A stretch of DNA of 43,730 nucleotides. It comes from JAAZAI01 sp050942875 (lineage in GTDB: Bacteria; Verrucomicrobiota; Kiritimatiellia; RFP12; UBA3636). Shown here piece after piece: positions 34,286 to 43,485 of the stretch. The translations under genes and the position numbers were made by a program. The notes beneath the pieces were generated by a model. The model worked only from the letters and a program-made list of their open reading frames with translations, had not been told where the DNA came from and searched no databases. Location: NCBI GenBank assembly GCA_050942875.1, contig JBMNOD010000022.1:1-43730 (forward strand), read 5' to 3'. Each line of letters begins with the position of its first letter. Position 1 is the first letter of the stretch.

Positions 34286-34709
34286 TTCTCCCTGCTCTCT
34301 ACTCTCTACTCCCTGCTCCCTGCTCCCTACTCCCTACTCCCTACTCCCTACCCCCTACTCTCTACTCTCTATTCTCTACTCTCTACTCTCTACTCCCTAC
34401 TCCCTACTCCCTACTCCCTACTCCCTACTCCCTACTCCCTACTCCCTACTCCCTACTCCCTACTCCCTACTCCCTACTCCCTACTCCCTACTCCCTACTC
34501 CCTGCTCCCTACTCCCTGCTCCCTACTCCCTACTCCCTGCTCCCTGCTCCCTACTCCCTACTCCCTGCTCCCTACTCCCTACTCCCTACTCCCTACTCCC
34601 TACTCCCTACTCCCTGCTCTCTACTCTCTACTCTCTACTCCCTGCTCTCTGCTCTCTACTCCCTGCTCCCTGCTCTCTGCTCTCTACTCTCTACTCTCTA
34701 CTCTCTATT
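34286..34709. repeat. Telomere-like heptanucleotide array (TACTCCC on +, GGGAGTA on -)
   Basis: About 60 tandem copies of T(A/G)CTC(C/T)C run without a break in phase. The central part from 34391 to 34502 is about 16 perfect TACTCCC units; the ends are richer in TACTCTC and TGCTCCC. On the minus strand GGGAGTAGGGAGTAGGGAG meets the G3-N4 pattern for G-quadruplexes. The stop codon of potC (TAG, 34700-34698) lies inside the array. The plus-strand frames across it are all open and encode YSLLPTP repeats, which are not taken as genes. Confidence 0.95.
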
Positions 34710-35495
34710 CTTGGGCGCTTTGCGCCCAAAAGCCTGGAGCATGCGGCTGGCGACGACGGCGAGCGTCGTGACGATGAGCATGAGCGTGGAGAGCGCGTTG
34801 ATCATCGGCAGGCGCGGACTGCGCTTGATCATGCCGTAGATCTTCACCGGGAGCGTGTCGGAGCCGGGGCCGGAGACGAAGAAGGTGATGACGAAGTCGT
34901 CGATCGAAAGCGTGAAGGCGAGCAGCCCGCCGGCGACGATGCCGGGGAGCAGCAGCGGGAACTGCACGCGCCAGAAGGCGGTCCACGAGGTGGCGCCGAG
35001 GTCGCGGGCGGCTTCAAGCAGGTTGTTGTCGAAGTCCTGGAGGCGGCCGAGCACCGCCATCGCGACGTAGCTCAGGCAGAACGTGGTGTGCGCCAGGAAG
35101 ACGGTGAAGAGGCTCTGGTTGAGCCCGATCGCGATGAAGAAGAGCAGCAGGCTGATGCCCATCAGGATGTCCGGCAGCACGAGGTGGGTGTAGATGAGGC
35201 CGTAGTGGAACGACTGGAGCCGGCTGCGCCAGCGGTGCAGCGCGAGCGCGGCGGTCGTGCCGAGGACGACGGAGACGGCGGTGGAGCCGAAGGCCACCTT
35301 GAGCGTGTTGAGCAGCGCCTGCCAGATCTCCCGGTCGCGGAAGAGCATGGCGTACCACTTGAGGGTGAAGCCTTCCCAGGCGCCGCTGAACTTCGAGTGG
35401 TTGAACGAGTTCACCACGAGCACGACGATGGGGATGTAGAAGAAGAGCATCACGGTCCAAAGGACGATGCCGCAATGGCGGTCCATGCGCTTCAT
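34698..35495 (-). CDS. potC: Spermidine/putrescine-type ABC transporter permease
   Basis: The 265-residue product is a binding-protein-dependent inner-membrane permease with about six helices. It begins MKRMDRHCGIVLWTVMLFFY and carries the EAA coupling loop LEAARDLGATSWTAFWRVQFPLLLPGIVAGG. FNHSKFSGAWEGFTLKWYAM and DDFVITFFVSGPGSDTLPVK are typical of PotC. Its ATG overlaps the potB stop by 4 bp. The last residues FGRKAPKNRE and the TAG stop run into the heptamer array. The symbol is by family; substrate specificity (spermidine, putrescine) is inferred. Confidence 0.92.
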   Translation of the reverse strand: MKRMDRHCGIVLWTVMLFFYIPIVVLVVNSFNHSKFSGAWEGFTLKWYAMLFRDREIWQALLNTLKVAFGSTAVSVVLGTTAALALHRWRSRLQSFHYGLIYTHLVLPDILMGISLLLFFIAIGLNQSLFTVFLAHTTFCLSYVAMAVLGRLQDFDNNLLEAARDLGATSWTAFWRVQFPLLLPGIVAGGLLAFTLSIDDFVITFFVSGPGSDTLPVKIYGMIKRSPRLPMINALSTLMLIVTTLAVVASRMLQAFGRKAPKNRE

Positions 35496-36455
35496 GCGAC
35501 GCCTCCTTTGTCGACGATGCGCGGTCGGGCGGCCGCGACGGCCTCGGTCTCGGTGGCGCCGATGTTGCGGCGCCGCAGCACCATCCAGCCGATGGCCGGC
35601 GGGATGAGCACGCCGAGCATGAGCAGCGCGGCGAGCGCGCTGGCGTGCGGCAGGTTGCGGTCGGGGATGGCGCGCTGGGCGATCTTGGTGCCGATCATTT
35701 CGCTGTTGGCGCCGCCCACCATGTCCGGGATCACGTAGGAGCCGAAGGCGGGGATGAGCACCATGAGCATGGCGGAGAAAAGCCCCGCCCGGATGCCGGG
35801 GACGAACACCTTGGCGAAGGCGCGCCGGGGCGTCGCGCCGAGGTCGAGCGCGGCCTCGACGAGGTTGAAGTCGAACTTCTCCGCCGCCGCGTAGAGCGGG
35901 AGCATCGCGAAGGGCAGGTACGTGTAGATCATCACGAGCAGCACCGCCACGGGGTTGTAGAGGAGCTGCTGGTCGGGCCGGATGATCGACAGGTTCAGCA
36001 AGACGCCGCGGATCACGCCGTCGGGGTGCAGCAGGATCTTCCATGCGAAGACGCGGATGAGGAAGCTCGTCCAGAACGGCAGGATCACGAGCCCCACGAG
36101 CACGTGGCGGCGGACTTCCGGCGCGCGCGCCATCGCGTAGGCGCACGGCACGGAGATGGCGAGGCAGACGAACGTCGAGACGGCGCTCAGCCAGATCGTG
36201 CGCCAGACGATCGAGGGGTAGTCGGGGTTCGCCAGCGTGCGCCACGTCTCCAGCGTCCAGCCCTCGCCGATGCCGCCGTCCGTCGCCGTCGGGTGGAAGG
36301 AGAGCGTGAAGAGCAGGATCGAGGGGATCAGGAAGAAGACGATCATCCAGCCGCAGGACGGAAGGGTGAGCGCCAGCTCGGCGAGCGAGCGGCGCACGCG
36401 CCGCCGCAGGCCTTGCTTGTCGGCGGGCGCGGACGGGGCCGCGCCGGGGGCGGGG

Positions 36456-36475
<20 letters not shown>
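35492..36475 (-). CDS. potB: Spermidine/putrescine-type ABC transporter permease
   Basis: The ATG at 36475 with GAGGAAGGCGAG upstream gives 327 residues. An Ala/Pro-rich cytoplasmic N-terminus precedes about six membrane helices and the EAA loop VEAALDLGATPRRAFAKVFVPGIRAG. The motifs LPFWTSFLIRVFAWKILL and IPAFGSYVIPDMVGGANSEM are characteristic of PotB/PotC-type permeases. It overlaps the 3' end of potA by 20 bp and potC by 4 bp, so all three are translated from one mRNA. Confidence 0.92.
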
Positions 36476-37682
<1,207 letters not shown>

Positions 37683-37872
37683 GGCGCAAGCCCTCCTCCC
37701 CGCCGTCGAATCGGCGTTTCCCCTGTTGCGCAACAGCACTTTGCATCGGTCTTCCCTTTTCCAAATGGCAAATCCTTTTTGAAATCACAGACGCCCGGCG
37801 CGCACAAGCGATCCAAGCGGGTGGGTAGGCTACGCTAAAACGGCGACAAGGACAAGCATTTTTTGATTGCCG

Positions 37873-38045
37873 TCAAGGACGCAAGACGATCAATCCGGGG
37901 ACGCGATCAAAATGCCGGTCGCAGGATGCGAGCCGGCCGCCGTTTTCAAGCGCAAGGGCGGCGATCCAGACGGCGTTCGTCGGAAGCGGGGTGCCTTGGC
38001 GCGCAGCCCCTCCTCAATCTCGTCTGGAATCTTCCGCAATGTCAT
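37873..38045 (-). pseudogene. Decayed FitAB/VapBC-type toxin-antitoxin: antitoxin start joined to toxin end
   Basis: From ATG 38045 the minus strand reads MTLRKIPDEIEEGLRAKAPR, the ribbon-helix-helix start of FitA/VapB-like antitoxins. About 20 codons in, the reading changes frame. The adjacent frame reads TNAVWIAALALENGGRLASC and ends DRHFDRVPGLIVLRP at a TGA (37875-37873), the typical C-terminus of PIN-domain VapC toxins (D-x-W-I-A-A-x-A, D-x-x-F-D). The middle of both genes is missing, so this is an internal deletion joining the two ends. AAGGAGG lies upstream. No function expected. Confidence 0.75.
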
Positions 38046-38152
38046 TTGCCTGATCGTAAAACCTCCTTGCCAAACGCCTCGCTCAATCGACATCACCGTG
38101 CTGTCAAAAGCGACATCATCCCGTCAACATAGAACGAAATAGAGTCGCTTTG

Positions 38153-38195
38153 GCAAAATTTGGAATCAGACGGATCAGACGGATCGGTCGGATCA
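38153..38195. repeat. 9 bp-period repeat at a gene 3' end (third site)
   Basis: GAATCAGACGGATCAGACGG followed by ATCGGTCGGATCAAT matches the tracts at 9795 and 11916. As at 9877, the TGATC of the last unit provides the TGA stop codon of the minus-strand gene that ends here. Confidence 0.75.
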
Positions 38196-38756
38196 ATGAG
38201 ATGCAATCCCTTCTGTGTTTGACTTCCATTCTGCGAACAGGATGCTCAGGTCCTCATTGTGCACAATTTCTTTTCGGGAGTGCCCACCCCCAGTGGAACC
38301 CGTGCGATCAGCGGCAACGCAACCTCTTTCGTTGCCTCTTTTTCTGCACACTTCAACCGCGCAAAACACGTCTTTCACTTCCTCCTTTAGTTCTTCCCCT
38401 AGATCAACCCGGACCTGTCCTCTTTCCTCCCATATCTCGTAAATCGTGGTGGTGGCGTCCTTGTGTGGTCCCGTCAGAATGACGACTTCATCGCCAACCC
38501 TGAATGGCCATCCTTGGATTCTTGCCGCGGGAAGGGAGAGAAGCATCTGCCAGATCACTATGACGCCGAAAATCAAGCCGATGAGTCCCGCTAAGATCAT
38601 GGCGACCAACACCCACAGCCAGACCCCAAGGTCGGGCACCAGCGCTCCTTCAGCATTAAGGACAAAAAGCGTCAGGGCAATGGCGATGGCAACACCCATT
38701 GCCATTGAGATGTGCGCCGTGCGCGCAACAATGTAGTGGTATGCCGCAGGTTTCAT
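38193..38756 (-). CDS. Two-helix membrane protein with a KOW/SH3-like domain, function unknown
   Basis: ATG 38756 is preceded by GAGAGGGAA and gives 187 residues. Two membrane helices occupy about 17-35 (MAMGVAIAIALTLFVLNAEG) and 43-70 (VWLWVLVAMILAGLIGLIFG). A cytoplasmic-type segment follows: FRVGDEVVILTGPHKDATTT, IYEIWEERGQVRVDLGEE. This is a KOW-like small barrel as seen in RNA-binding or ribosome-associated proteins. The tail (RKRGNERGCVAADRTG) is Cys/Gly-rich. It is 52 bp downstream of the 130-residue gene and likely in its operon. The stop codon belongs to the 9 bp repeat. Not assigned to a named family. Confidence 0.6.
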   Translation of the reverse strand: MKPAAYHYIVARTAHISMAMGVAIAIALTLFVLNAEGALVPDLGVWLWVLVAMILAGLIGLIFGVIVIWQMLLSLPAARIQGWPFRVGDEVVILTGPHKDATTTIYEIWEERGQVRVDLGEELKEEVKDVFCAVEVCRKRGNERGCVAADRTGSTGGGHSRKEIVHNEDLSILFAEWKSNTEGIASH

Positions 38757-38808
38757 TTCCCTCTCTTCAGCGAACGTCAGCTTCAATGGATTGATTCGAT
38801 GTTCTCTG

Positions 38809-39201
38809 TCATGGTTCAGACCACTCAATGTCCCAGATGTCAGGATCGGCGGAAAGAACCTTGTCCAGGGTTTTGACAATTCGAGCAAGTTGTTCCGTGG
38901 CGTCGATCTTCCTAAAGAGCTTTCTGACCAAAGGGGCGGAGGGATCGGTGAAGCAAAGGAACTCGTCGTCATCCCCTTGCTGGTGTCCGCAACATAGGGC
39001 GAGCCGAAACCCCTTGTTCTTGATGGATATATACCAGCCCCAGTCCTCGGGGTTGATGTCCTGTATTTCGATCCCCGCTCCTTTAAACGCCTCGCAGATG
39101 TACTCGGCGAGGCGCTTTCCCCAGCACCCAGGATTGATCTGGTCCTGTTCTCCTTCGCACGGTGGAAACTTATTGGATCTGAATGTGACTTGTGTCCTCA
39201 T
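38809..39201 (-). CDS. Conserved protein of unknown function
   Basis: The 130-residue product begins MRTQVTFRSNKFPPCEGEQD and contains NPGCWGKRLAEYICEAFKGA, EDWGWYISIKNKGFRLALCC GHQ, and ends DKVLSADPDIWDIEWSEP. The layout (NPGxWGKxLAE, EDWGW, FLCF, LSxDPxIxxIxW) matches a widespread bacterial family of soluble ~130-residue proteins that I remember without a known function. Length is typical. It is followed closely by the KOW-like membrane protein and overlapped at its start by a possible short membrane peptide. Confidence 0.7.
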   Translation of the reverse strand: MRTQVTFRSNKFPPCEGEQDQINPGCWGKRLAEYICEAFKGAGIEIQDINPEDWGWYISIKNKGFRLALCCGHQQGDDDEFLCFTDPSAPLVRKLFRKIDATEQLARIVKTLDKVLSADPDIWDIEWSEP

Positions 39202-39385
39202 CCCACTTTCCCATTATTCCAAATTCACACATTTGCGACAACCTGCCAATACGTATAGACGCGAAAACTACGTCTCGCTGGCCGCCGAATCCCCTGGAGA
39301 AATCGACTACAACACCACCGGTGAGAATCGCATAGGCAAGACAAACAAGCACGCCCGCGCATCCGACTTTCCATTTCCTTTTCAT
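39170..39385 (-). CDS. Possible short secreted or membrane peptide
   Basis: The 71-residue frame has a basic start and a hydrophobic stretch (MKRKWKVGCAGVLVCLAYAI LTGGVVV), like a signal anchor. It overlaps the next gene by 32 bp. There is no clear ribosome-binding site, and the C-terminal third lacks protein-like features, so it may be chance. Confidence 0.35.
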   Translation of the reverse strand: MKRKWKVGCAGVLVCLAYAILTGGVVVDFSRGFGGQRDVVFASIRIGRLSQMCEFGIMGKWDEDTSHIQIQ

Positions 39386-39506
39386 AACATTCTTGATCCA
39401 CGCCTCGTCTCGTCTCTCTTGAACCTGCTTCGCGCAAGAATCACCTCATGCGAATAAAAGAAACTCTAGCTTTTCTTCGGCCCAGTGTCAACACCCCCCC
39501 CTCTGT

Positions 39507-39770
39507 CAGTGAGGAGTGAGAAGTGAGAAGAGCGTAGTTCAGGCTGGGGACACCCCAGACCCCGTTTTTAGACAGGATTGCAGGATTGCAGGATTGATTC
39601 CTGAATCTTGTCAATCTTGCAATCTTGTCCAAACTCATGATAAGGCAGGATTGCAGGATTGGGTTTCTGTGTTTTCTTGTTTTATGGCTATTCCCCATTC
39701 GGCGAAGCCGCCACGGCTCCAATTTCAAGTTTCAAGTTTAGGCAAACGGGGCTGTCCCCCAAAAAATCAT
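39507..39770. repeat. Intergenic repeat mosaic 3' of the first AAA ATPase
   Basis: From left to right: TGAGGAG/TGAGAAG heptamers with GTTCAGGCTGGGGACACCCC (as at 31340); a ~92 bp hairpin repeat (39571-39662) shared with 41137-41230; ATTCGGCGAAGCCGCCACGG (as at 31434); TTTCAAG heptamers (39724-39738); and GGGGCTGTCCCCC. No gene is visible between 39386 and 39787. Confidence 0.65.
39571..39662 (+). repeat. Covarying hairpin repeat, copy 1
   Basis: Left arm GACAGGATTGCAGGATTGCA pairs with the right arm ending TTGCAATCTTGTC (39629) through about 25 pairs including G-U pairs and one bulge. Copy 2 is at 41137. Confidence 0.75.
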
Positions 39771-39787
39771 TATGAATGCCCAATCAA

Positions 39788-40990
39788 TCAAGGCAACTGA
39801 CTGAGGAACGTTCGCGCAGGAACGATGACGGGCTGGGTGGCTCCAAAGCAATCGGCTTCGACAAACGGAAGATTCATGACGACTTGGAAGGCGTGTCGAG
39901 CTCCGGTTGCCGTCTGCATCCGGGCCAAGGCGGAGGATAGATGCGTGTCGGAAGTTTTCGCCTCGACAATGAACCAGGGCTTCCGGTCCCTTGTGACAAG
40001 AAAATCCACTTCCCGCTTCTGTTTGTCGCGAATGTAATGCAGGTCGAAATCGCCGATTCCGATGTCGGTCCAACACTCGACGGCTTTGAGCAAATGACAG
40101 GCGACCAAGGTTTCGTTTCTGCTCCCTGCCTCTTCAATCCCAGACCAGTCTCGAAGGTACCATTTCGGCGTCTTGCGGATGGCGTTTTCGACGTTTCGGT
40201 GCCAAGGTTTGACGGAAAACCCAAAATGCAGCGAATTGAGGATCGACACCCAATTGCGGATCGTGTTTTCACTGGCCTGGACATCGCGGGCGAGCGAAGC
40301 GTAAACCAAGGGATCGCCAGACCGAGTCTCGAGAATCGAGGCCAAAATGAAAATTTGCTCCACTTCGAACACGCGGGTCAAATCTCGAACGTCCTCGCGA
40401 AGAAGTTGTTCCTTTCGCAGCGCATTCCATCGGCGCAAAAATGTTGCATCCCGGCGGACGTAGGGCTCGGGGAACCCTCCATGCGCTTGCAGCGCCTCCC
40501 AGTCTGCATCGGCAATGTTCGTCGGCGGGCGAACGGGCTCTTTCCCCCGGAGCGATGGGCAGGCAATCTCCCCGATGCTGAACGGATGCATTCGATAACG
40601 GAAGTAGCGCCCCATCAGGCTGTCGCCGCCTCTACGAAAAACATCCATTCTCGCAGAGCCGGCGACGATGATTTTTGCCGTGTCACCGTGCAAATCAAAA
40701 AAACCTTTGAGAAAGGACTTCCATTTCGGGAATTTATGAATTTCATCGAAGGCCAGCACAGGGGGAAGATCGGCGAGCATGTGGATGCCGGTCAATTCGG
40801 CGACCGCCTCCTCGCCGGCGAGGACGGCGTCGCGAAAACGTTTCGCATCCCAATTTTGGTACGAAGACGAAAGACGTTTTGCAATCGTCGTTTTTCCCAC
40901 TTGCCGGGAGCCCGATACAAACGCCATCTGACGATTCTTCTGAAGATGCTCGGACAGCATCGACTCGTAAAGCCTTGGGATGTGATTCAT
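39788..40990 (-). CDS. AAA_14/DUF4143 ATPase
   Basis: The start at 40990 gives 400 residues (MNHIPRLYESMLSEHLQKNR). Walker A is GSRQVGKT (27-34) and Walker B PPVLAFDEIH (about 76-85). The middle carries the usual arginine-finger region GSARMDVFRRGGDSLMGRYF. The C-terminal DUF4143 part has KREVDFLVTRDRKPWFIVEA KTS, a PD-(D/E)XK-like end. Proteins of this build are common in bacteria, often in accessory regions, and their role is not settled (DNA binding or defence has been suggested). TTGACA (41026-41021) with a weak -10 at 41003-40998 puts the transcription start at the ATG. The gene is flanked by direct copies of the covarying hairpin repeat. Confidence 0.85.
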   Translation of the reverse strand: MNHIPRLYESMLSEHLQKNRQMAFVSGSRQVGKTTIAKRLSSSYQNWDAKRFRDAVLAGEEAVAELTGIHMLADLPPVLAFDEIHKFPKWKSFLKGFFDLHGDTAKIIVAGSARMDVFRRGGDSLMGRYFRYRMHPFSIGEIACPSLRGKEPVRPPTNIADADWEALQAHGGFPEPYVRRDATFLRRWNALRKEQLLREDVRDLTRVFEVEQIFILASILETRSGDPLVYASLARDVQASENTIRNWVSILNSLHFGFSVKPWHRNVENAIRKTPKWYLRDWSGIEEAGSRNETLVACHLLKAVECWTDIGIGDFDLHYIRDKQKREVDFLVTRDRKPWFIVEAKTSDTHLSSALARMQTATGARHAFQVVMNLPFVEADCFGATQPVIVPARTFLSQLP

Positions 40991-40997
40991 GGAACGA

Positions 40998-41026
40998 ATT
41001 TTCGCACATCGACGCGATTCTGTCAA
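40998..41026 (-). promoter_or_regulatory. Predicted promoter of the first AAA ATPase
   Basis: Minus strand TTGACA (41026-41021), 17 bases, GAAAAT (41003-40998). The start codon at 40990 follows at once, so the mRNA would be leaderless. A large inverted repeat stands directly upstream. Confidence 0.4.
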
Positions 41027-41029
41027 TTA

Positions 41030-41087
41030 CCATTCCGCAGCCCTCTGCGGATTGGTAACGACCATTCCGCAGAGGGCTGCGGAATGG
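41030..41087. repeat. Perfect 21 bp inverted repeat with 16-base spacer
   Basis: CCATTCCGCAGCCCTCTGCG G (41030-41050) and its exact reverse complement (41067-41087) flank ATTGGTAACGACCATT. It abuts the predicted -35 box of the ATPase gene. Candidate operator, cruciform or element end. Confidence 0.85.
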
Positions 41088-41136
41088 CACGGGAAACGCA
41101 GACGGCTGAGGCGGCTTCGCCGAATCTCTTTTTCAA

Positions 41137-41230
41137 GACAGGATTACAGGATTTGCAGGATTGATTCCAGAATCTTGTCGATCTTGTAATCTTGTCCAAA
41201 CTCATGACAAGACAGAATTGACAGGATTGG
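41137..41230 (+). repeat. Covarying hairpin repeat, copy 2
   Basis: Left arm GACAGGATTACAGGATTTGC pairs with the right arm ending TTGTAATCTTGTC (41196). Compared with copy 1 the A-T pair at stem position 10 replaces G-C, a compensatory change. Confidence 0.75.
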
Positions 41231-41311
41231 CGACTCGTTCAGGAAAATCATGGTCGTGAACGATCCGCTCCAACTTCCGTCTTTCGACGACAGCGGCATT
41301 GCCTACGTAGG
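41229..41311 (+). pseudogene. 3' fragment of a second copy of the downstream ATPase gene
   Basis: These 83 bp match 42774-42856 of the intact ATPase gene with two mismatches and encode GDSFRKIMVVNDPLQLPSFD DSGIAYVG, then a TAG. Everything upstream is replaced by the hairpin repeat, so only a tail of a former duplicate remains. No gene was seen between 41312 and 41570 apart from the GGGGACAGGCCCC motif at 41318 and the promoter at 41497. Confidence 0.8.
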
Positions 41312-41496
41312 GGAATAGGGGACAGGCCCCAGAAAAGGTGCCTTTCTTGAGAACCAAAACACAAGACAAAATTGCGTTTCACGTCATCGGTCAGTCGGAG
41401 GAGGCGGGCAATCTTCGCCATGGCTCTTCCTGCCCTTCTGGTGAAAAGGCCTCACGCCAAGCCCGCCAAATTTCAAGCGTCAAGCCCTCATTCGAC

Positions 41497-41525
41497 TTGC
41501 ATTTCTGCTCAAAGTTCCGTAGACT
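41497..41525 (+). promoter_or_regulatory. Predicted promoter of the second AAA ATPase
   Basis: TTGCAT (41497-41502), 17 bases, TAGACT (41520-41525); leader of about 40 nt. Confidence 0.4.
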
Positions 41526-41570
41526 GTGCTTTCAACTTTACGGGAAATCCAGCCAACTTGAAAGAATGCC

Positions 41571-42893
41571 GTGGAAATCGAACGAAAAATCCATCTTGAT
41601 CGACTTGTCGCAGCGAAACACGACGGTTTCGTCAAAATATTGACGGGGATTCGTCGTTGCGGAAAGAGTTTTCTTCTTTTCCATCTCTTCAAGCGGCATC
41701 TCCTTGCATCAGGCGTTCCCGCGGCGCGCATTGTCGAAGTGGACTTGGAGCGACGGGAATCCGCCCCTCTTCGCGATCCGATTGCGCTGGCCGCCTTCAT
41801 TCGTTCCCAAATCCGCGATGCGCAGCCGTGGACCTATGTGCTGATCGACGAAATTCAACTTTGCCACAAGGTCCTCCCGGAAGGCGTCGACCTGGCCAGA
41901 ATCCACCCGGATGACCGGGAGGGCGCCTATGTCACGTTTTATGACACGCTTTCAGAGCTCAAGGCCCTGCCCAATGTCGACGTCTACGTGACAGGCTCCA
42001 ACTCGAAACTGCTTTCCTCCGACGTCGCCACTCAATTCCGGGGACGCGGCCATGTCATCCACGTTCAGCCGCTGTCTTTCGCCGAACGGCTCTCCGTTGC
42101 CGGGCGCTCGGCCGATCGGCAGCGAGTTTTTGCGGACTATCTCGTTTACGGGGGGCTTCCGGAATGCGTCCTCATGCAAAACGACGCGGAACGCAGGAAC
42201 TATCTTTCCGGGCTCCACGAAACCATCTACCTGCGCGACATTGAAGAACGGAACAAAGTCCGCAACCCCGCCGTCCTTGAAGCTTTGCTGGACATGGTGA
42301 TGAGCAACATCGGGGGGCTCACGAATCCGACGAAACTCGCCAATTCGATGAAAACCGAGATGAAGGCGGACGCCAACCATGTCACGGTTCGTTCCTACCT
42401 TGGGCATCTCGAGAGCGCCTTCCTCGTCGAAAAGGCCCTTCAATGGGATGTCAAGGGACGTCGATACATGGAATACCCGTTCAAGCTCTATGCTTCCGAC
42501 CTGGGCCTTCGCAATGCCAGGACCGGGTTCCGCCAGACCGAGCGCGCCCACCTCATGGAAAACGCCATCTTCAACGAATTGCGGCTTCGGGGCTTCGGGG
42601 TCGATGTCGGCTCCGTGGCGTTCGATACGGGCAAGGACGGCAACAAGGGCGCTTCACGGCACGAAATCGACTTCGTCGTCCGCCGGGGTTCCGAAACGAT
42701 CTACATCCAGTTTTCGACGGCGCTCTACGACGAGGACAAGCGCAGGCGGGAAATCGCCCCGTTGCTCCGCGTCGGCGACTCGTTCAGGAAAATCATGGTC
42801 GTGAACGATCCGCTGCAACTTCCGTCCTTCGACGACAGCGGCATTGCCTACGTAGGACTGCTTGACTTCCTGCTCGACCCGGATCTTCTGTAG
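41571..42893 (+). CDS. AAA_14/DUF4143 ATPase
   Basis: Start is GTG 41571 (product begins MEIERKIHLDRLVAAKHDGF). The 440-residue protein has Walker A GIRRCGKS (26-33), Walker B TYVLIDEIQ (88-96), the sensor-like VYVTGSNSKLLSSDVATQFR GRG, and a DUF4143 C-terminal part with RHEIDFVVRRGSETIYIQFS TAL. In the last, the acidic-x-Lys of a nuclease is replaced by QFS, common in this branch and implying no cleavage. It differs clearly from the ATPase at 39788 and is not a recent copy of it. Its own tail is duplicated at 41229-41311. Confidence 0.88.
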   Translation: MEIERKIHLDRLVAAKHDGFVKILTGIRRCGKSFLLFHLFKRHLLASGVPAARIVEVDLERRESAPLRDPIALAAFIRSQIRDAQPWTYVLIDEIQLCHKVLPEGVDLARIHPDDREGAYVTFYDTLSELKALPNVDVYVTGSNSKLLSSDVATQFRGRGHVIHVQPLSFAERLSVAGRSADRQRVFADYLVYGGLPECVLMQNDAERRNYLSGLHETIYLRDIEERNKVRNPAVLEALLDMVMSNIGGLTNPTKLANSMKTEMKADANHVTVRSYLGHLESAFLVEKALQWDVKGRRYMEYPFKLYASDLGLRNARTGFRQTERAHLMENAIFNELRLRGFGVDVGSVAFDTGKDGNKGASRHEIDFVVRRGSETIYIQFSTALYDEDKRRREIAPLLRVGDSFRKIMVVNDPLQLPSFDDSGIAYVGLLDFLLDPDLL

Positions 42894-43054
42894 GTTTCGA
42901 TTTGCGCTGGTTGTCCGAGGGGGTGCAGAGCGGGTTCTTTCAACTACGAAAGGCGCGAAATACACGGAAACGCCTTGGAAAGTGGTGCACAACCCGTTGG
43001 AGGAGAGGGGAATGCATGATTCCATACGTTTTTAGGGGTCTGTCCCGAATGGCA

Positions 43055-43396
43055 CTAAGTTAAGCCCGGGACATCGTCCGTGAGGGGTTTCATCCGCCTG
43101 GTGTCCGGCAGCGTGGTGAAGAAGATCCGGCGCGGGACCTGCCCCATTCTGCGGAGGATCCGCCTGCCCTTCTTCCAGTTGGCGATGGCTTCGACCATCG
43201 CCTCGTACTGCTCGCGGGACATGGCCACGGAAACGGTCTTGCCCTTCTCCTTGCGGGTCCAGTGGTAGCAGGGGCCTCCCGCGCCGCGCTTCCGTTCCTG
43301 CGCGTGGCCCTGGCTGATCCGGCCGAGGCCGGCAAGCTCGCGGGAGAGGGAGGCGAGTTCTTCGTTCAGTTCTTCGAGGGTGGGTTCTTTTTTCAT
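43055..43396 (-). CDS. DUF6788-like protein associated with transposases
   Basis: The 113-residue product (start ATG 43396) reads MKKEPTLEELNEELASLSRE, a short coiled-coil, then GGPCYHWTRKEKGKTVSVAM SREQYEAMVEAIANWKKGRR ILRRMGQVPRR. The YHWTRKxxGKTVSVxxSREQYE..WKKxRRIL pattern is that of the DUF6788 family, which I recall as lying beside transposase genes. The divergent IS4-like gene 90 bp away fits. Its role is unknown; DNA binding is possible from the basic centre. Confidence 0.7.
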   Translation of the reverse strand: MKKEPTLEELNEELASLSRELAGLGRISQGHAQERKRGAGGPCYHWTRKEKGKTVSVAMSREQYEAMVEAIANWKKGRRILRRMGQVPRRIFFTTLPDTRRMKPLTDDVPGLT

Positions 43397-43432
43397 GGCT
43401 TGCAATGATAGTTTCCGCTTGACTTCCCGTCA

Positions 43433-43458
43433 ACAGGCCGGCATGGACACCGGCCTGT
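43433..43458. promoter_or_regulatory. Palindrome between divergent DUF6788 and transposase genes
   Basis: ACAGGCCGG and CCGGCCTGT, perfect 9 bp arms around CATGGACA, stand midway between the two divergent start codons. It could be an operator, or part of an element end. Confidence 0.5.
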
Positions 43459-43485
43459 CAGCCACATGGAAGGAGAAACGACGAA

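Noticed and set aside
34286..34709. CRISPR array
   Set aside because: Units are contiguous heptamers without spacers; no CRISPR repeat-spacer pattern and no cas gene is present in the window.
34213..34839. Open frames encoding YSLLPTP heptapeptide repeats on the plus strand
   Set aside because: They arise because the heptamer TACTCCC has no stop codon in any frame; all three frames give the same peptide, and there is no start signal.
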